Shown here: piece after piece, positions 1 to 9,511 of the stretch | Layout of the letters: each line of letters starts with the position of its first letter | How positions within the stretch are numbered: position 1 is the stretch's first letter | Assembly: GCA_963971225.1 (NCBI GenBank) | Contig: CAXARI010000079.1 | Span: 186,001 to 250,000, forward strand | Direction of reading: 5' to 3' | DNA from: Melieria omissa | Taxonomy: Eukaryota > Arthropoda > Insecta > Diptera > Ulidiidae | DNA length: 64,000 nucleotides | Made by a program: the position numbers and the translations under genes | The notes under the pieces: generated by a model | Seen by the model: the letters and a program-made list of their open reading frames with translations, nothing else | The model's database searches: none | What the model was told of the DNA's origin: nothing

Positions 1-348
1 TTTTTTCATACATAGAATTTCTTGAGGCAACAAGACAAAAATCCGCGCAGCCCCCACACGTGTTGCTTCGTTGCTGTCACAACAACGACTGATTGAAAGA
101 ATGCACCTCTGATCTATATAACCAATCAAATGCTTGTGGAACCTAAGTACGCACAATCACTTTAATCAAAATGGCGTCAAAATTAAGCCAGAGTGACCAC
201 CTTTCACCAATTTGGTAAATAAAAAAAATATCCCACCGGCAGCATGATCGAAATTATGGCTGTTAAATCTCGACCCGTTAACGGATTTTAATAATATTAT
301 GCCTTAGCTAGACTCGTATGCTTTCTATAATGGTATCAATCATCCTTC
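1..348 (+). repeat. 1.18-kb satellite, orientation A (partial monomer)
   Basis: This is a partial monomer of the satellite that fills much of the window; the same sequence recurs at 6430-6790, 37680-38020 and throughout 46.9-60.1 kb. It ends at the gypsy insertion: CTTC at 345-348 is repeated at 5584-5587, and the monomer resumes in register there. It lacks a short stretch ('ttattt') before 'agctagactcg' compared with other copies. No gene is seen. Confidence 0.9.
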
Positions 349-561
349 TGTCACGTGGCAACCCTCACTCAGCCGAGAGAAGCCAAGGCGAGTTGTGACG
401 TTGAAACGAGCACGAGCGGACGTGCGGCAGCTACCGGCGACGAGACTGTGTTTTTCCTTTTATTATATTTAAGTATAATTGTTCTTCTTTTTAAACCGAA
501 ATAAACGTCAATATCCTGACTACGACTTGTGTTCATACAAACGGTGTAATTGTACGTGAAA
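349..561 (+). repeat. gypsy 5' LTR
   Basis: 213 bp, matching 5371-5583 except for one substitution (GAGCACGAGC here, GAGCGCGAGC there). It starts TGTCACGTGG. The 3' edge reads GTGAAA rather than the usual CA, so the exact edge may be off by a base or two. AATAAA at 500-505 is a candidate polyadenylation signal; an A/T-rich stretch near 460-475 could be the core promoter. Confidence 0.92.
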
Positions 562-966
562 GCTCAGAAGTGAGATCGAAGCCACTCGCCGTGGAATAGT
601 GTTATTCGAAAAAAATAAAACAATACCGTGGTCGTTCGTGGTGCTCGCCACTGCTAAACGTTTTACAACTTTAGTGCACAAACGTATTGCCGTCAGTGGA
701 ACTTGTTGGACTGCGGAGCTCCCTTACGTGCGCCGGTGAGACTCCCAGGGACATACGTTTTGTCCGCTTCGGTTTGCTGTACCTTACCGCGTCTATAGCA
801 GCTAACGGTACGACACAGTTACGTTACAAATACAAACGGCCCATCACTCGTTATTGGTTGGTCGTCAACTCGATCAACTCGCTCAACCTTGTGTGCGAAC
901 GAAACAAACGAATTCATTCTGACTAGAAACGAAAAAAACGAAACGCGTAGCAAAACAAAAACGAAA
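562..966 (+). other. gypsy untranslated leader
   Basis: About 400 bp between the 5' LTR and the gag ATG. Apart from the primer site, I see only short A/C-rich sequence with no convincing coding content. Confidence 0.6.
564..584 (+). other. gypsy primer-binding-site candidate (tRNA-Leu-like)
   Basis: Two bases after the LTR the sequence TCAGAAGTGAGATCGAAGCC resembles the complement of the 3' part of insect tRNA-Leu (usual form TCAGAAGTGGGATTCGAACC). The leading TGG that would pair with the tRNA CCA end is not visible, so priming may be offset. Confidence 0.45.
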
Positions 967-3900
967 ATGTCTCTGCATAAGCGAAAGCTAAGTGAATTGA
1001 AAAACATGTGCAAAGAGGGTGGTTTGCCAACGGCTGGCAACAAACACCAATTGATTGAGCGCCTTCAGACGCATTTGAATGGCGACTCAAATAGCAGCGA
1101 AAACGACGAAACGATTGTACAACGACTAACGAATTTAGAGAAAACGCTAACAAGTTTTATGCAACGTAATGTAAACGTGCGCGAACAAATCCATCCAGCA
1201 GCGGAGAATTTTACACCGCTCCTGTCTTCGTCACCAGTATCCGTAGCATATACAGCTGCATTAAATACGCAACCAGCTATGACAACGACAGCTTATCCGC
1301 CTATTCCATTGCAAAGGTATGCCACAAACGTTCCAAATCCGATCAATCCGTACCGCAACCATATTCCGAATACCGCGACATACCACAACGCGTTCATACC
1401 ACCAGCAACGTCCGCTGCGTTCATTGCGTCACACCCTGTGTCCGCTCCATATTTGTACGACCATGCTCGCGCCACGCCAATCACATCGACCGTGTATAAC
1501 TCCTACGATAATGTGCGCGATATAGTAGAAATGTTGCCACTTTTCGACCCTTTTTCCGATCGATCGCTCAGTTCAAAACAATTTGTGAAACGGGTGGAAA
1601 CCCTCAAAAACGCCTACCGTTGGCAAGATAGCGCAGTTTTGTTTGCTGTACAACAAAAGATGCGAGGCGCGGCCAAATACTGGCTTGATTCGGTACAAGA
1701 GGTATTTGTCTCGTGGCCGCAGTTCGTAAATAAATTCGTATTAGATTTTCCGTGCGTAGACAACGAAGCCGCTGTGCACATAAAAATGGCGCAGGCGAAG
1801 TGGCAATATAACGAATCCCCTCAGGAATATTACTACCGCATGTTGGCACTTAGTGCGAAAGCCGAGTTATCCGACTCAAGTATAGCGCGACATATTATAA
1901 ACGGAATTAATGAACCGGATCTAAAAAAGAAAATATCGAATGACTACACAAATTTGCAAATGCTGCTACGCGATATAATCAATTTTAGTGCGTATAATGA
2001 AGTGAAATTCGCGTCGCGAAAACCACCTGCTGGAATAAACACGCAGTCAGAAAAGGCGCCGTACCAACCAGAACCGCCTAATAATCCGCAAAAACGTACA
2101 AAACCGCAATCGATTGAAAACATAACATGTTACAACTGTGCACAACTAGGGCACTATTCAATTAACTGTAAAGAGCCCCAACGCAAACCGCGCTGCGAAA
2201 AATGTCATCGCACCACGCACAAGACCACCGAGTGTACCGTAAAAGCACACAATACAGTGAACAAAGTGGAACAAGACGCGAAGGATGATAGAATAGTGAA
2301 ATCGGTGAAAATAAAAAATCACGAACTGATTGCTTTTGTCGATCCCGGAAGCAGCAGCACGCTAATTCGCAAAACATTCGCGCGCAGAATCGGCGATCCG
2401 CAGAAACACCTAACCACCTTGCAAGGCTTTGCAGGCGGTCAATATGAGTGCACCGAGAAAATGAACGTAGTCATTGAGATCGACGGCAACAAGATTCACA
2501 CCGATGTGTTTCTAATTGACGATAATTTACTGTGCGAACCCGCGTTGCTCGGCAGAGACGTGCTCTGTCGCACCGGTAACCGTTTAATAATCGAACGCGA
2601 TGAGTGCAAAGTAGAAAAAATTTGGAACATTCATACGAATGTACTTAGCACCACCGAGCGTGACAATCTCGAATCTCTTCTATCAAACTACTCTACGGTT
2701 TTTGCTAATAACCTAGCCGAAATTGGTAAGTGCGGGCTTACCAAAATGACCATCGAATTAACAACCGAAACCCCGATTTGTCTTAAACCCTACCGAGTTC
2801 CGTTCGCGAAACGCGCTATCGTGTCGGAAATTGTAGCCGAGCTATTAGAGAACAAAATTATCCGACCCAGCGAATCGCCATACGCTTCACCCACGGTTCT
2901 CGTAGGAAAAAAGAACGGAGAACATAGACTATGTGTAGACTACCGATGTTTAAATAAAATCACTTTAAAGAGACCGTACCCCATGCCGATCATGGAGGAG
3001 CAATTCGCCCAACTTTCGGGAAATAAATTTTTTACTACGCTCGATCTTCGTACCGGTTATCATCAAGTCGAGATTGATGAAAGCTCGAAACAATACACCG
3101 CATTCGTCACCACCGACGGTCACTACGAATATAATCGAATGCCGTTCGGACTGGTCAACACGCCCGCATTCTTTCAGTGCGTGATGAACAAGGTCGTCTC
3201 TAAAATGCCGCCGGGTACAGTGTTAGCGTACCTAGATGATGTTATCATCCCTAGTAAAACCGTCGAGGAAGGGCTGAAAACTCTGAAGAATTTTCTTGAA
3301 ATTTTACGACAAACCGGGCTAACGTTACGTATGGACAAATGTAAGTTTCTCGAAACCGAACTCGAGCATCTAGGCCACGTCATCAGCCAAAACGGAATTA
3401 CTCCGGGTAAACGCAAAGTAGCCGCGATAACTGACTTTAAACCACCGGAAAACGTCACAGAAGTTCGCAGATTTCTGGGACTCACTGGATTTTTCCGTAA
3501 ATTTGTGCCGAATTACGCGCTAATCGCGAAGCCCATAACGCGGTTACTACATAAAAGTGCAGAAAATAACTATGTGTGGGGAAAAGAACAACAGCAATCG
3601 TTTGCGGAACTTATTCAATTGCTGTCAACCGAACCTTTACTTGCTTTGTACGATCCGCGCGCGCACCACGAGGTACACACTGACGCCAGTAGCATAGGGC
3701 TCGCAGGGGTCATGCTGCAGTCATACGACGGCGCGAAGTGGCAACCCGTTTTCTATTATAGCCGCCACTGTACAGACACTGAGAGTCGGTATCATAGCTA
3801 CGAGCTGGAGGCTCTCGCGGTAGTGGAAACTCTCGATCGTTTCAGAGTTTATCTGCTCGGAAAACCATTCCGTTTGGTGACTGACTGTGCCGCGATCGCG

Positions 3901-4407
3901 AACATGATAGAAAGCAAGGAACTTAAACCAAAAATCGCGCGATGGTGGCTAAGGTTGCTAGAATACGACATTGAATGTGTGCATCGCCAAGGTAGTTCGC
4001 TGTCACACGTAGACGCTCTCAGCAGGACGCCAGTCGAAAAACCGTCCGAAATAGAGCCAGCCGGGTTCATACTGAGTGTTACCGCTGATCAACAAGATTG
4101 GCTCTTAACAATTCAGTTACAAGACGAAACAGTGCGCGAAAACGTGAGCATACTACAAGGTGATATTAAGTCACCCCGCGAAAAACAGGTGCGTAACGAG
4201 TTTCAGTTAAAGAACCATCGACTATACCGTAAGGAAACCGACGGGTTAAAGTTTGTTGTGCCAAAAGCCGTTCGCGGGCGTATTGTAAACTCGTGTCATG
4301 ACAAAGCTGGTCATCAGGCACTCGAAAAAACAATTGAACGTATTAAGAAACTTTATTGGTTCCCAAACTTAAGAAGATATGTAAAAAGTTATATCTCGCA
4401 TGCATAG
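967..4407 (+). CDS. gypsy Gag-protease-RT-RNase H polyprotein
   Basis: ATG at 967 (AAAATGTCT context) is the first ATG of the open frame; the frame is open from 889 but only through a TTG. Residues about 3-36 look like a SAP-type DNA-binding helix pair (LSELKNMCKEGGLP...). A gag region follows, then two CCHC knuckles at about residues 388 (CYNCAQLGHYSINC) and 409 (CEKCHRTTHKTTEC). The protease motif at about 459 reads VDPGSS where D-T/S-G is usual. RT carries LDLRTGYHQ and YLDD (from about 755); RNase H starts with HTDASS (about 905). The frame ends at 4405-4407, just after the two histidines of the integrase zinc finger, and overlaps the integrase frame by 52 bp. It makes the capsid and the enzymes for cDNA synthesis in cytoplasmic particles. 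Confidence 0.92.
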   Translation: MSLHKRKLSELKNMCKEGGLPTAGNKHQLIERLQTHLNGDSNSSENDETIVQRLTNLEKTLTSFMQRNVNVREQIHPAAENFTPLLSSSPVSVAYTAALNTQPAMTTTAYPPIPLQRYATNVPNPINPYRNHIPNTATYHNAFIPPATSAAFIASHPVSAPYLYDHARATPITSTVYNSYDNVRDIVEMLPLFDPFSDRSLSSKQFVKRVETLKNAYRWQDSAVLFAVQQKMRGAAKYWLDSVQEVFVSWPQFVNKFVLDFPCVDNEAAVHIKMAQAKWQYNESPQEYYYRMLALSAKAELSDSSIARHIINGINEPDLKKKISNDYTNLQMLLRDIINFSAYNEVKFASRKPPAGINTQSEKAPYQPEPPNNPQKRTKPQSIENITCYNCAQLGHYSINCKEPQRKPRCEKCHRTTHKTTECTVKAHNTVNKVEQDAKDDRIVKSVKIKNHELIAFVDPGSSSTLIRKTFARRIGDPQKHLTTLQGFAGGQYECTEKMNVVIEIDGNKIHTDVFLIDDNLLCEPALLGRDVLCRTGNRLIIERDECKVEKIWNIHTNVLSTTERDNLESLLSNYSTVFANNLAEIGKCGLTKMTIELTTETPICLKPYRVPFAKRAIVSEIVAELLENKIIRPSESPYASPTVLVGKKNGEHRLCVDYRCLNKITLKRPYPMPIMEEQFAQLSGNKFFTTLDLRTGYHQVEIDESSKQYTAFVTTDGHYEYNRMPFGLVNTPAFFQCVMNKVVSKMPPGTVLAYLDDVIIPSKTVEEGLKTLKNFLEILRQTGLTLRMDKCKFLETELEHLGHVISQNGITPGKRKVAAITDFKPPENVTEVRRFLGLTGFFRKFVPNYALIAKPITRLLHKSAENNYVWGKEQQQSFAELIQLLSTEPLLALYDPRAHHEVHTDASSIGLAGVMLQSYDGAKWQPVFYYSRHCTDTESRYHSYELEALAVVETLDRFRVYLLGKPFRLVTDCAAIANMIESKELKPKIARWWLRLLEYDIECVHRQGSSLSHVDALSRTPVEKPSEIEPAGFILSVTADQQDWLLTIQLQDETVRENVSILQGDIKSPREKQVRNEFQLKNHRLYRKETDGLKFVVPKAVRGRIVNSCHDKAGHQALEKTIERIKKLYWFPNLRRYVKSYISHA

Positions 4408-5420
4408 ACTGTTGTTACAATAAAAATCGACCCGGTAAAATTGAAGGCCGCATGCACTTCAGCCCAATTGACCCCATACCGTTCCGAGTTATCCATATAG
4501 ATCATATGGGACCCTTCATCCGCAGTAAGCGTGGAAACTGTTACACTCTTGCGATCTCTGATGCCTTTACAAAGTTTTTAATTGTCAAAGCCGTACGCGA
4601 TACCAAAACCGTACCCGTAATCAATGCCTTAACCGAAATGTCGAGTTATTTCGGCCTACCGCATAAAATCATAAGTGATCGAGGAACTGATTTTACTTCG
4701 AAAGCATTCGAAGGTTATTGTGACCAAAACGGTATCGTACATACAAAAGTCGCAGTTCGTACCCCGCGCGCGAACGGTCAAGTTGAGCGCGCCAACCAAA
4801 CAATTCTAAACTTCCTTCGCACTACCACCGATAATCCAAAGGATTGGGATCTGACGCTTAAGGACCTACAATGGACTGTAAATTCTCAACGTAATGCTAC
4901 AACCGGGTTCTCACCAAATGAGCTCGTCTTTGACTGCAACATTCGCGATGCGGTACAGAATCGACTATTAGCCGCTGTACATACCGTCCAGTTGCGCGAC
5001 AAACGAATGACCGCCGCCGCAAACATCGATAACGAGCGTGAAAAATGGAAGCAACGTTTTGACCAACGACATGCCGAAACCACCAAATACGCCGAACACG
5101 ATCTGGTAGTCCTCGAAAACGAACCCGCCGCTGTTGGTGAATCCCGCAAGCTGGAACCACGTTACCGAGGCCCATACATTGTATCGAAAGTTCTAGATAA
5201 CGACCGCTACCTCATAGAAGACATACCTGGTATACAGTTGACAAACCGAAAATTCTGCTCCATCTTCACGCCCGATAAAATAAAACGGTGGTGCAGCAGC
5301 GCTCCCGAACTTGATCCTGATGAGACGAGCGACGAAATCGAGGACGATTTACCTACAAGATTGGCCGAGCTGTCACGTGGCAACCCTCACTCAGCCGAGA
5401 GAAGCCAAGGCGAGTTGTGA
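4356..5420 (+). CDS. gypsy integrase (separate frame)
   Basis: This frame continues Pol, shifted by -1 relative to the upstream frame. It opens with the CxxC half of the HHCC zinc finger (CIDCC), then the DDE core: HIDHMGPF (first Asp, about 4494), ISDRGTDF (second Asp, about 4677) and GQVERAN (Glu, about 4780). A basic C-terminal region follows, and the frame ends inside the 3' LTR at 5418-5420. The first ATG at 4356 is unlikely to be a real start; the segment is normally part of one polyprotein. A -1 change near 4395-4400 restores normal H-C spacing. I see no clear slippery heptamer there, so a one-base deletion is likelier than programmed frameshifting. As it stands, integrase would not be made fused to RT. 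Confidence 0.88.
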   Translation: MVPKLKKICKKLYLACIDCCYNKNRPGKIEGRMHFSPIDPIPFRVIHIDHMGPFIRSKRGNCYTLAISDAFTKFLIVKAVRDTKTVPVINALTEMSSYFGLPHKIISDRGTDFTSKAFEGYCDQNGIVHTKVAVRTPRANGQVERANQTILNFLRTTTDNPKDWDLTLKDLQWTVNSQRNATTGFSPNELVFDCNIRDAVQNRLLAAVHTVQLRDKRMTAAANIDNEREKWKQRFDQRHAETTKYAEHDLVVLENEPAAVGESRKLEPRYRGPYIVSKVLDNDRYLIEDIPGIQLTNRKFCSIFTPDKIKRWCSSAPELDPDETSDEIEDDLPTRLAELSRGNPHSAERSQGEL

Positions 5421-5583
5421 CGTTGAAACGAGCGCGAGCGGACGTGCGGCAGCTACCGGCGACGAGACTGTGTTTTTCCTTTTATTATATTTAAGTATAA
5501 TTGTTCTTCTTTTTAAACCGAAATAAACGTCAATATCCTGACTACGACTTGTGTTCATACAAACGGTGTAATTGTACGTGAAA
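5371..5583 (+). repeat. gypsy 3' LTR
   Basis: 213 bp, one base different from 349-561. AATAAA lies at 5522-5527. The integrase frame enters the first 50 bp. No strong polypurine tract is visible just upstream (ATTGGCCGAGC), which is odd for this class. Followed by the CTTC target duplicate and satellite. Confidence 0.92.
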
Positions 5584-7772
5584 CTTCTATACCCCAAGGT
5601 TCGAAAGCAAATCGATTTGGAACGGTGACTTTGAAAACATTGCTACTTGGGTGCAACCACTAAAATGCTTGTCAACACCAAATGCATGAGTGTATTTTAA
5701 TAATTGACCCCTTAAAATTTAGCCAGAGTCTTATGCTTTCTATATTGGTCCCTACCTTTTCATTATCCTTCAGGAATAATGAGCATATCGATGCGCAAGG
5801 ATAACATTGTAAAACTGCCTATTACAAAATACACACTCACCACTAAAGTGCTTATAGATTCCAACCGGTATGGGTTACGTTAATAAAAACACCTTAAAAT
5901 GTAGCTAGAGATTGCAGCTTTATCAAATTAAATCAATAATTTGATTACTATTCCGCCATCATGAACAGATCGATGCGCAAGAGTGACATTAAATGGCTGC
6001 CTACTGCAAAATCGATAAAATGCTTGTAAAATATGATGATTCTAGATTTATAGAAAAAATAATAACCTTAAAACCTAGCTGGAGTTTTGAGCTTTCATAA
6101 ATGGGGTCAATCTTCTCGGTATCTCAGATAATGCAGGAGAATTTCGTTGTGGAAAAGTGATATCGACCACATGATACATCTATATCAGGGGTGCCCAAAA
6201 TCTTCTTATGGAAAAGCAAAAACCAATACATGTAAAGTTGCCCAAAAAAAATGCAAACAAATTATTTAATTAATTGAATTAGTTGAAAGCACATTGTGCA
6301 TTTCGCTTGACCCTTAAAATTATAAGTGAAAAAAATATAATGTTCCCATTTGTCATTGCCGAAAGGCCAACCAATCGCCAACACAAAAAAGCATACACAC
6401 AAAAACTACAACAACAAAAGCATCTAATTTTTTTCATACATACAATTTCTTGAGGCAACAAAACAAAAATCCGCGCAGCCCCCACACGTGTTGCTTCGTT
6501 GCTGTCACAACAACGACTGATTGAAAGAATGCACCTCTGATCTATATAATCAATCAAATGCTTGTTGAACCTAAGTACGCACAATCACTTTAATCAAAAT
6601 GGCGTCAAAATTAAGCCAGAGTGACCACCTTTCACCAATTTGGTAAATAAAAAAAATATCCCACCGGCAGCATGATCGAAGTTATGGCTGTTAAATCTCG
6701 ACCCGTTAACGGATTTTAATAATATTATGCCTTATTATTTAGCTAGACTCGTATGCTTTCCATAATGGTATCAATCATCCTTCTATACCCCAAGGTTCGA
6801 AAGCAAATCGATTTGGAACGGTGATTTTGAAAAAATTGCTACTTGGGTGCAACCACTAAAATGCTTGTCAACACCAAATGCATAAGTGCATATTAATAAT
6901 TGACCACTTAAAATTTAGCCAGAGTCTTATGCTTTCTATATTGGTCCCTAACTTTTCATTATCCTTCAGGAATAATGAGCATATCGATGCGCAAGGATAA
7001 TATTGAAAAACTGCCTATTACAAAATACACACTCACCACTAAAGTGCTTATAGATTCCAAACGGTATGGGTTACGTTAATAAAAAACCCCTTAAAATGTA
7101 GCTAGAGATTGCAGCTTTATCAAATTAAATCAATAATTTGTTTACTATTCCGCCATCATGAACAGATCGATGCGCAAGAGTGACATTTAATGGCTGCCTA
7201 CTGCAAAATCGATAAAATGCTTGTAAAATATGATGATTCTAGGTTTATAGAAAAAATAATAACCTTAAAACCTAGCTGGAGTTTTGAGCTTTCATAAATG
7301 GGGTCAATCTTCTCGCTATCTCAGATAATGCAGGAGAATTTCGTTGTGGAAAAGTGATATCGACCACATGATACATCTATCTCAGGGGGTGCCCAAAATC
7401 TTCTTATGGAAAAGCAAAAACCAATACATGTAAAGTTGCCCAAAAAAAATGCAAACAATGCATGCTTGACCCTTAAAATTATAAGTGAAAAAAATATAAT
7501 GTTCCCATTTGTCATTGCCGAAAGGCCAACCAATCGCCAAAACAAACACTACAACAACAAAAGCATCTAATTTTTTTTCATACATACAATTTCTTGAGTC
7601 AACAAAACAAAAATCCGCGCAGCCCCCACACGTGTTGCTTCGTTGCTATCACAACAACGACTGATTGAAAGAATGCACCTCTGATCTATATAATCAATCA
7701 AATGCTTGTGGAACCTAAGTACGCCTAATCACTTTAATCAAAACGGCGTCAAAATTAAGCCAGAGTGACCAC
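5584..7772 (+). repeat. 1.18-kb satellite, orientation A
   Basis: About 1.9 monomers in the same orientation as 1-348. The landmark 'cgcagcccccacacgtgttgc' occurs near 6473 and 7618, about 1145 bp apart. One copy lacks a stretch around 7458-7470 (the 'aattatttaattaattg' segment present at 6260). The block stops abruptly at 7772 within 'gccagagtgaccac', where the reverse-complement array starts. No gene is seen. Confidence 0.9.
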
Positions 7773-9511
7773 TATAGAAAGCATACGAGTCTAGCTAAAT
7801 AATAAGGCATAATATTATTAAAATCCGTTAACGGGTCGAGATTTAACGGCCATAATTTCGATCATGCTGCCAGTGGGATATTTTTTGTATTTACCAAATT
7901 GGTGAAAGGTGGTCACTCTGGCTTAATTTTGACGCCATTTTGATTAAAGTGATTGTTTGTACTTAGGTTCCACAAGCATTTGATTGGTTATATAGATCAG
8001 AGGTGCATTCTTTCAATCAGTCGTTGTTGTGACAGCAACGAAGCAACACATGTGGGGGAAAAGAAATTGTATGTATGAAAAAAATTAGATGCTTTTGTTG
8101 TTGTAGTTTTTGTGTGTATGCTTTTTTGTGTTGGCGATTGGTTGGCCTTTCGGCAATGACAAATGGGAACATTATATTTGTTTCACTTATAATTTTAAGG
8201 GTCAAGCGAAATGCACAATGTGCTTTCAACTAATTCAATTAATTAAATAATTTGTTTGCATTTTTTTGGGCAACTTTACATGTATTGGTTTTTGCTTTTT
8301 CATAAGAAGATTTTGAGCACCCCCTGATATAGATGTATCATGTGGTCGATATCACTTTTCCACAACGAAATTCTCCTGCATTATTTGAGATAGCGAGAAG
8401 ATTGACCCCATTTATGAAAGCTCAAAACTCCAGCTAGGTTTTAAGGTTATTATTTTTTCTACAAACCTAGAATCATCATATTTTACAAGCATTTTATCGA
8501 TTTTGCAGTAGGCAGCCATTTAATGTCACTCTTGCGCATCGATCTGTTCATGATTGCCGAATAGTAATCAAATTATTGATTTAATTTGATAAAGCTGCAA
8601 TCTCTAGCTACATTTTAAGGGGTTTTTTATTAACGTAACCCATACCGTTTGGAATCTATAAGCACTTTAGTGGTGAGTGTGTATTTTGTAATAGGCAGTT
8701 TTTCAATGTTATCCTTGCGCATCGATATGCTCATTATTCCTGAAGGATAATGAAAAGTTAGGGACCAATATAGAAAGCATAAGACTCTGGCTAAATTTTA
8801 AGGGGTCAATTATTAATATGCACTTATGCATTTGGTGTTGATAAGAATTTTAGTGGTTGCACCTAAGTAGCAATTTTTTCAAAGTCACCGTTCCAAATCG
8901 ATTTGCTTTCGAACCTTGGGGTATAGAAAGATGATTGATACCATTATAGAAAGCATACGAATCTAGCTAAATAATAAGGCATAATATTATTAAAATCCGT
9001 TAACGGGTCGAGATTTAACAGCCATAATTTCGATCATGCTGCCGGTGGAATATTTTTTTTATTTACCAAATTGGTGAAAGGTGGTCACTCTGGCTTAATT
9101 TTGACGCCATTTTGATTAAAGTGATTGTGCGTACTTAGGTTCCACAAGCATTTGATTGGTTATATAGATCAGAGGTGCATTCTTTCAATCAGTCGTTGTT
9201 GTGACAGCAACGAAGCAACACGTGTGGGGGCTGCGCGGATTTTTGTTTTGTTGCCTCAAGAAATTCTATGTATGAAAAAAATTAGATGCTTTTGTTGGTG
9301 TAGTTTTTGTGTGTATGCTTCTTTGTGTTGGCAAATGGTTGGCCTTTCGGCAATGACTAATGGGAACATTATATTTTTTTCACTTATAATTTTAAGGGTC
9401 AAGCGAAATGCACAATGTGCTTTCAACTAATTCAACTAATTAAATAATTTGTTTGCATTTTTTTGGGCAACTTTACATGTATTGGTTTTTGCTTTTCCAT
9501 AAGAATATTTT
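7773..9511 (-). repeat. 1.18-kb satellite, orientation B
   Basis: The same monomer in reverse complement, starting mid-monomer at 'tatagaaagcatacgagtc'. It covers about 1.5 monomers and ends at the left target duplicate (AATATTTT, 9504-9511) of the LINE insertion. A copy near 8050 has lost the 'ctgcgcggatttttgttttgttgcctc' interval, a variant also seen at about 18005. Confidence 0.9.

Larger units (their letters stand above)
349..5583 (+). mobile_element. Ty3/gypsy LTR retrotransposon, near-intact
   Basis: A complete LTR element of 5235 bp inserted in the satellite. Two 213-bp direct LTRs (349-561, 5371-5583) flank a gag-pro-RT-RNaseH reading frame and an integrase frame. Domain order (RT, RNase H, then integrase) places it in Ty3/gypsy rather than copia or BEL. 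No envelope frame is present. A primer site resembling tRNA-Leu fits the mdg3/micropia/blastopia group, but that subgroup call is from memory and tentative. Target duplication is CTTC (345-348 and 5584-5587), possibly CTTCT depending on where the LTR edge is drawn. One base differs between the LTRs, so the insertion is young. The only obvious lesion is a frame change at the integrase zinc finger. Confidence 0.93.

Noticed and set aside
687..926. Small open frame in the gypsy leader
   Set aside because: It lies in the untranslated leader, has no recognisable motif, and overlaps the real gag frame start region.
5311..5526. Open frame spanning the end of gypsy pol and the 3' LTR
   Set aside because: It is a shadow of the integrase frame and LTR; the same LTR sequence at 349-561 shows no independent gene.
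9125..9430. Recurrent 71-101 codon open frame in many satellite monomers (MCVLRFHKH...)
   Set aside because: It begins at TTG rather than ATG. It differs in length among monomers through indels and follows the satellite's general similarity, with no sign of codon-level constraint. The complementary frame is equally open in many copies.
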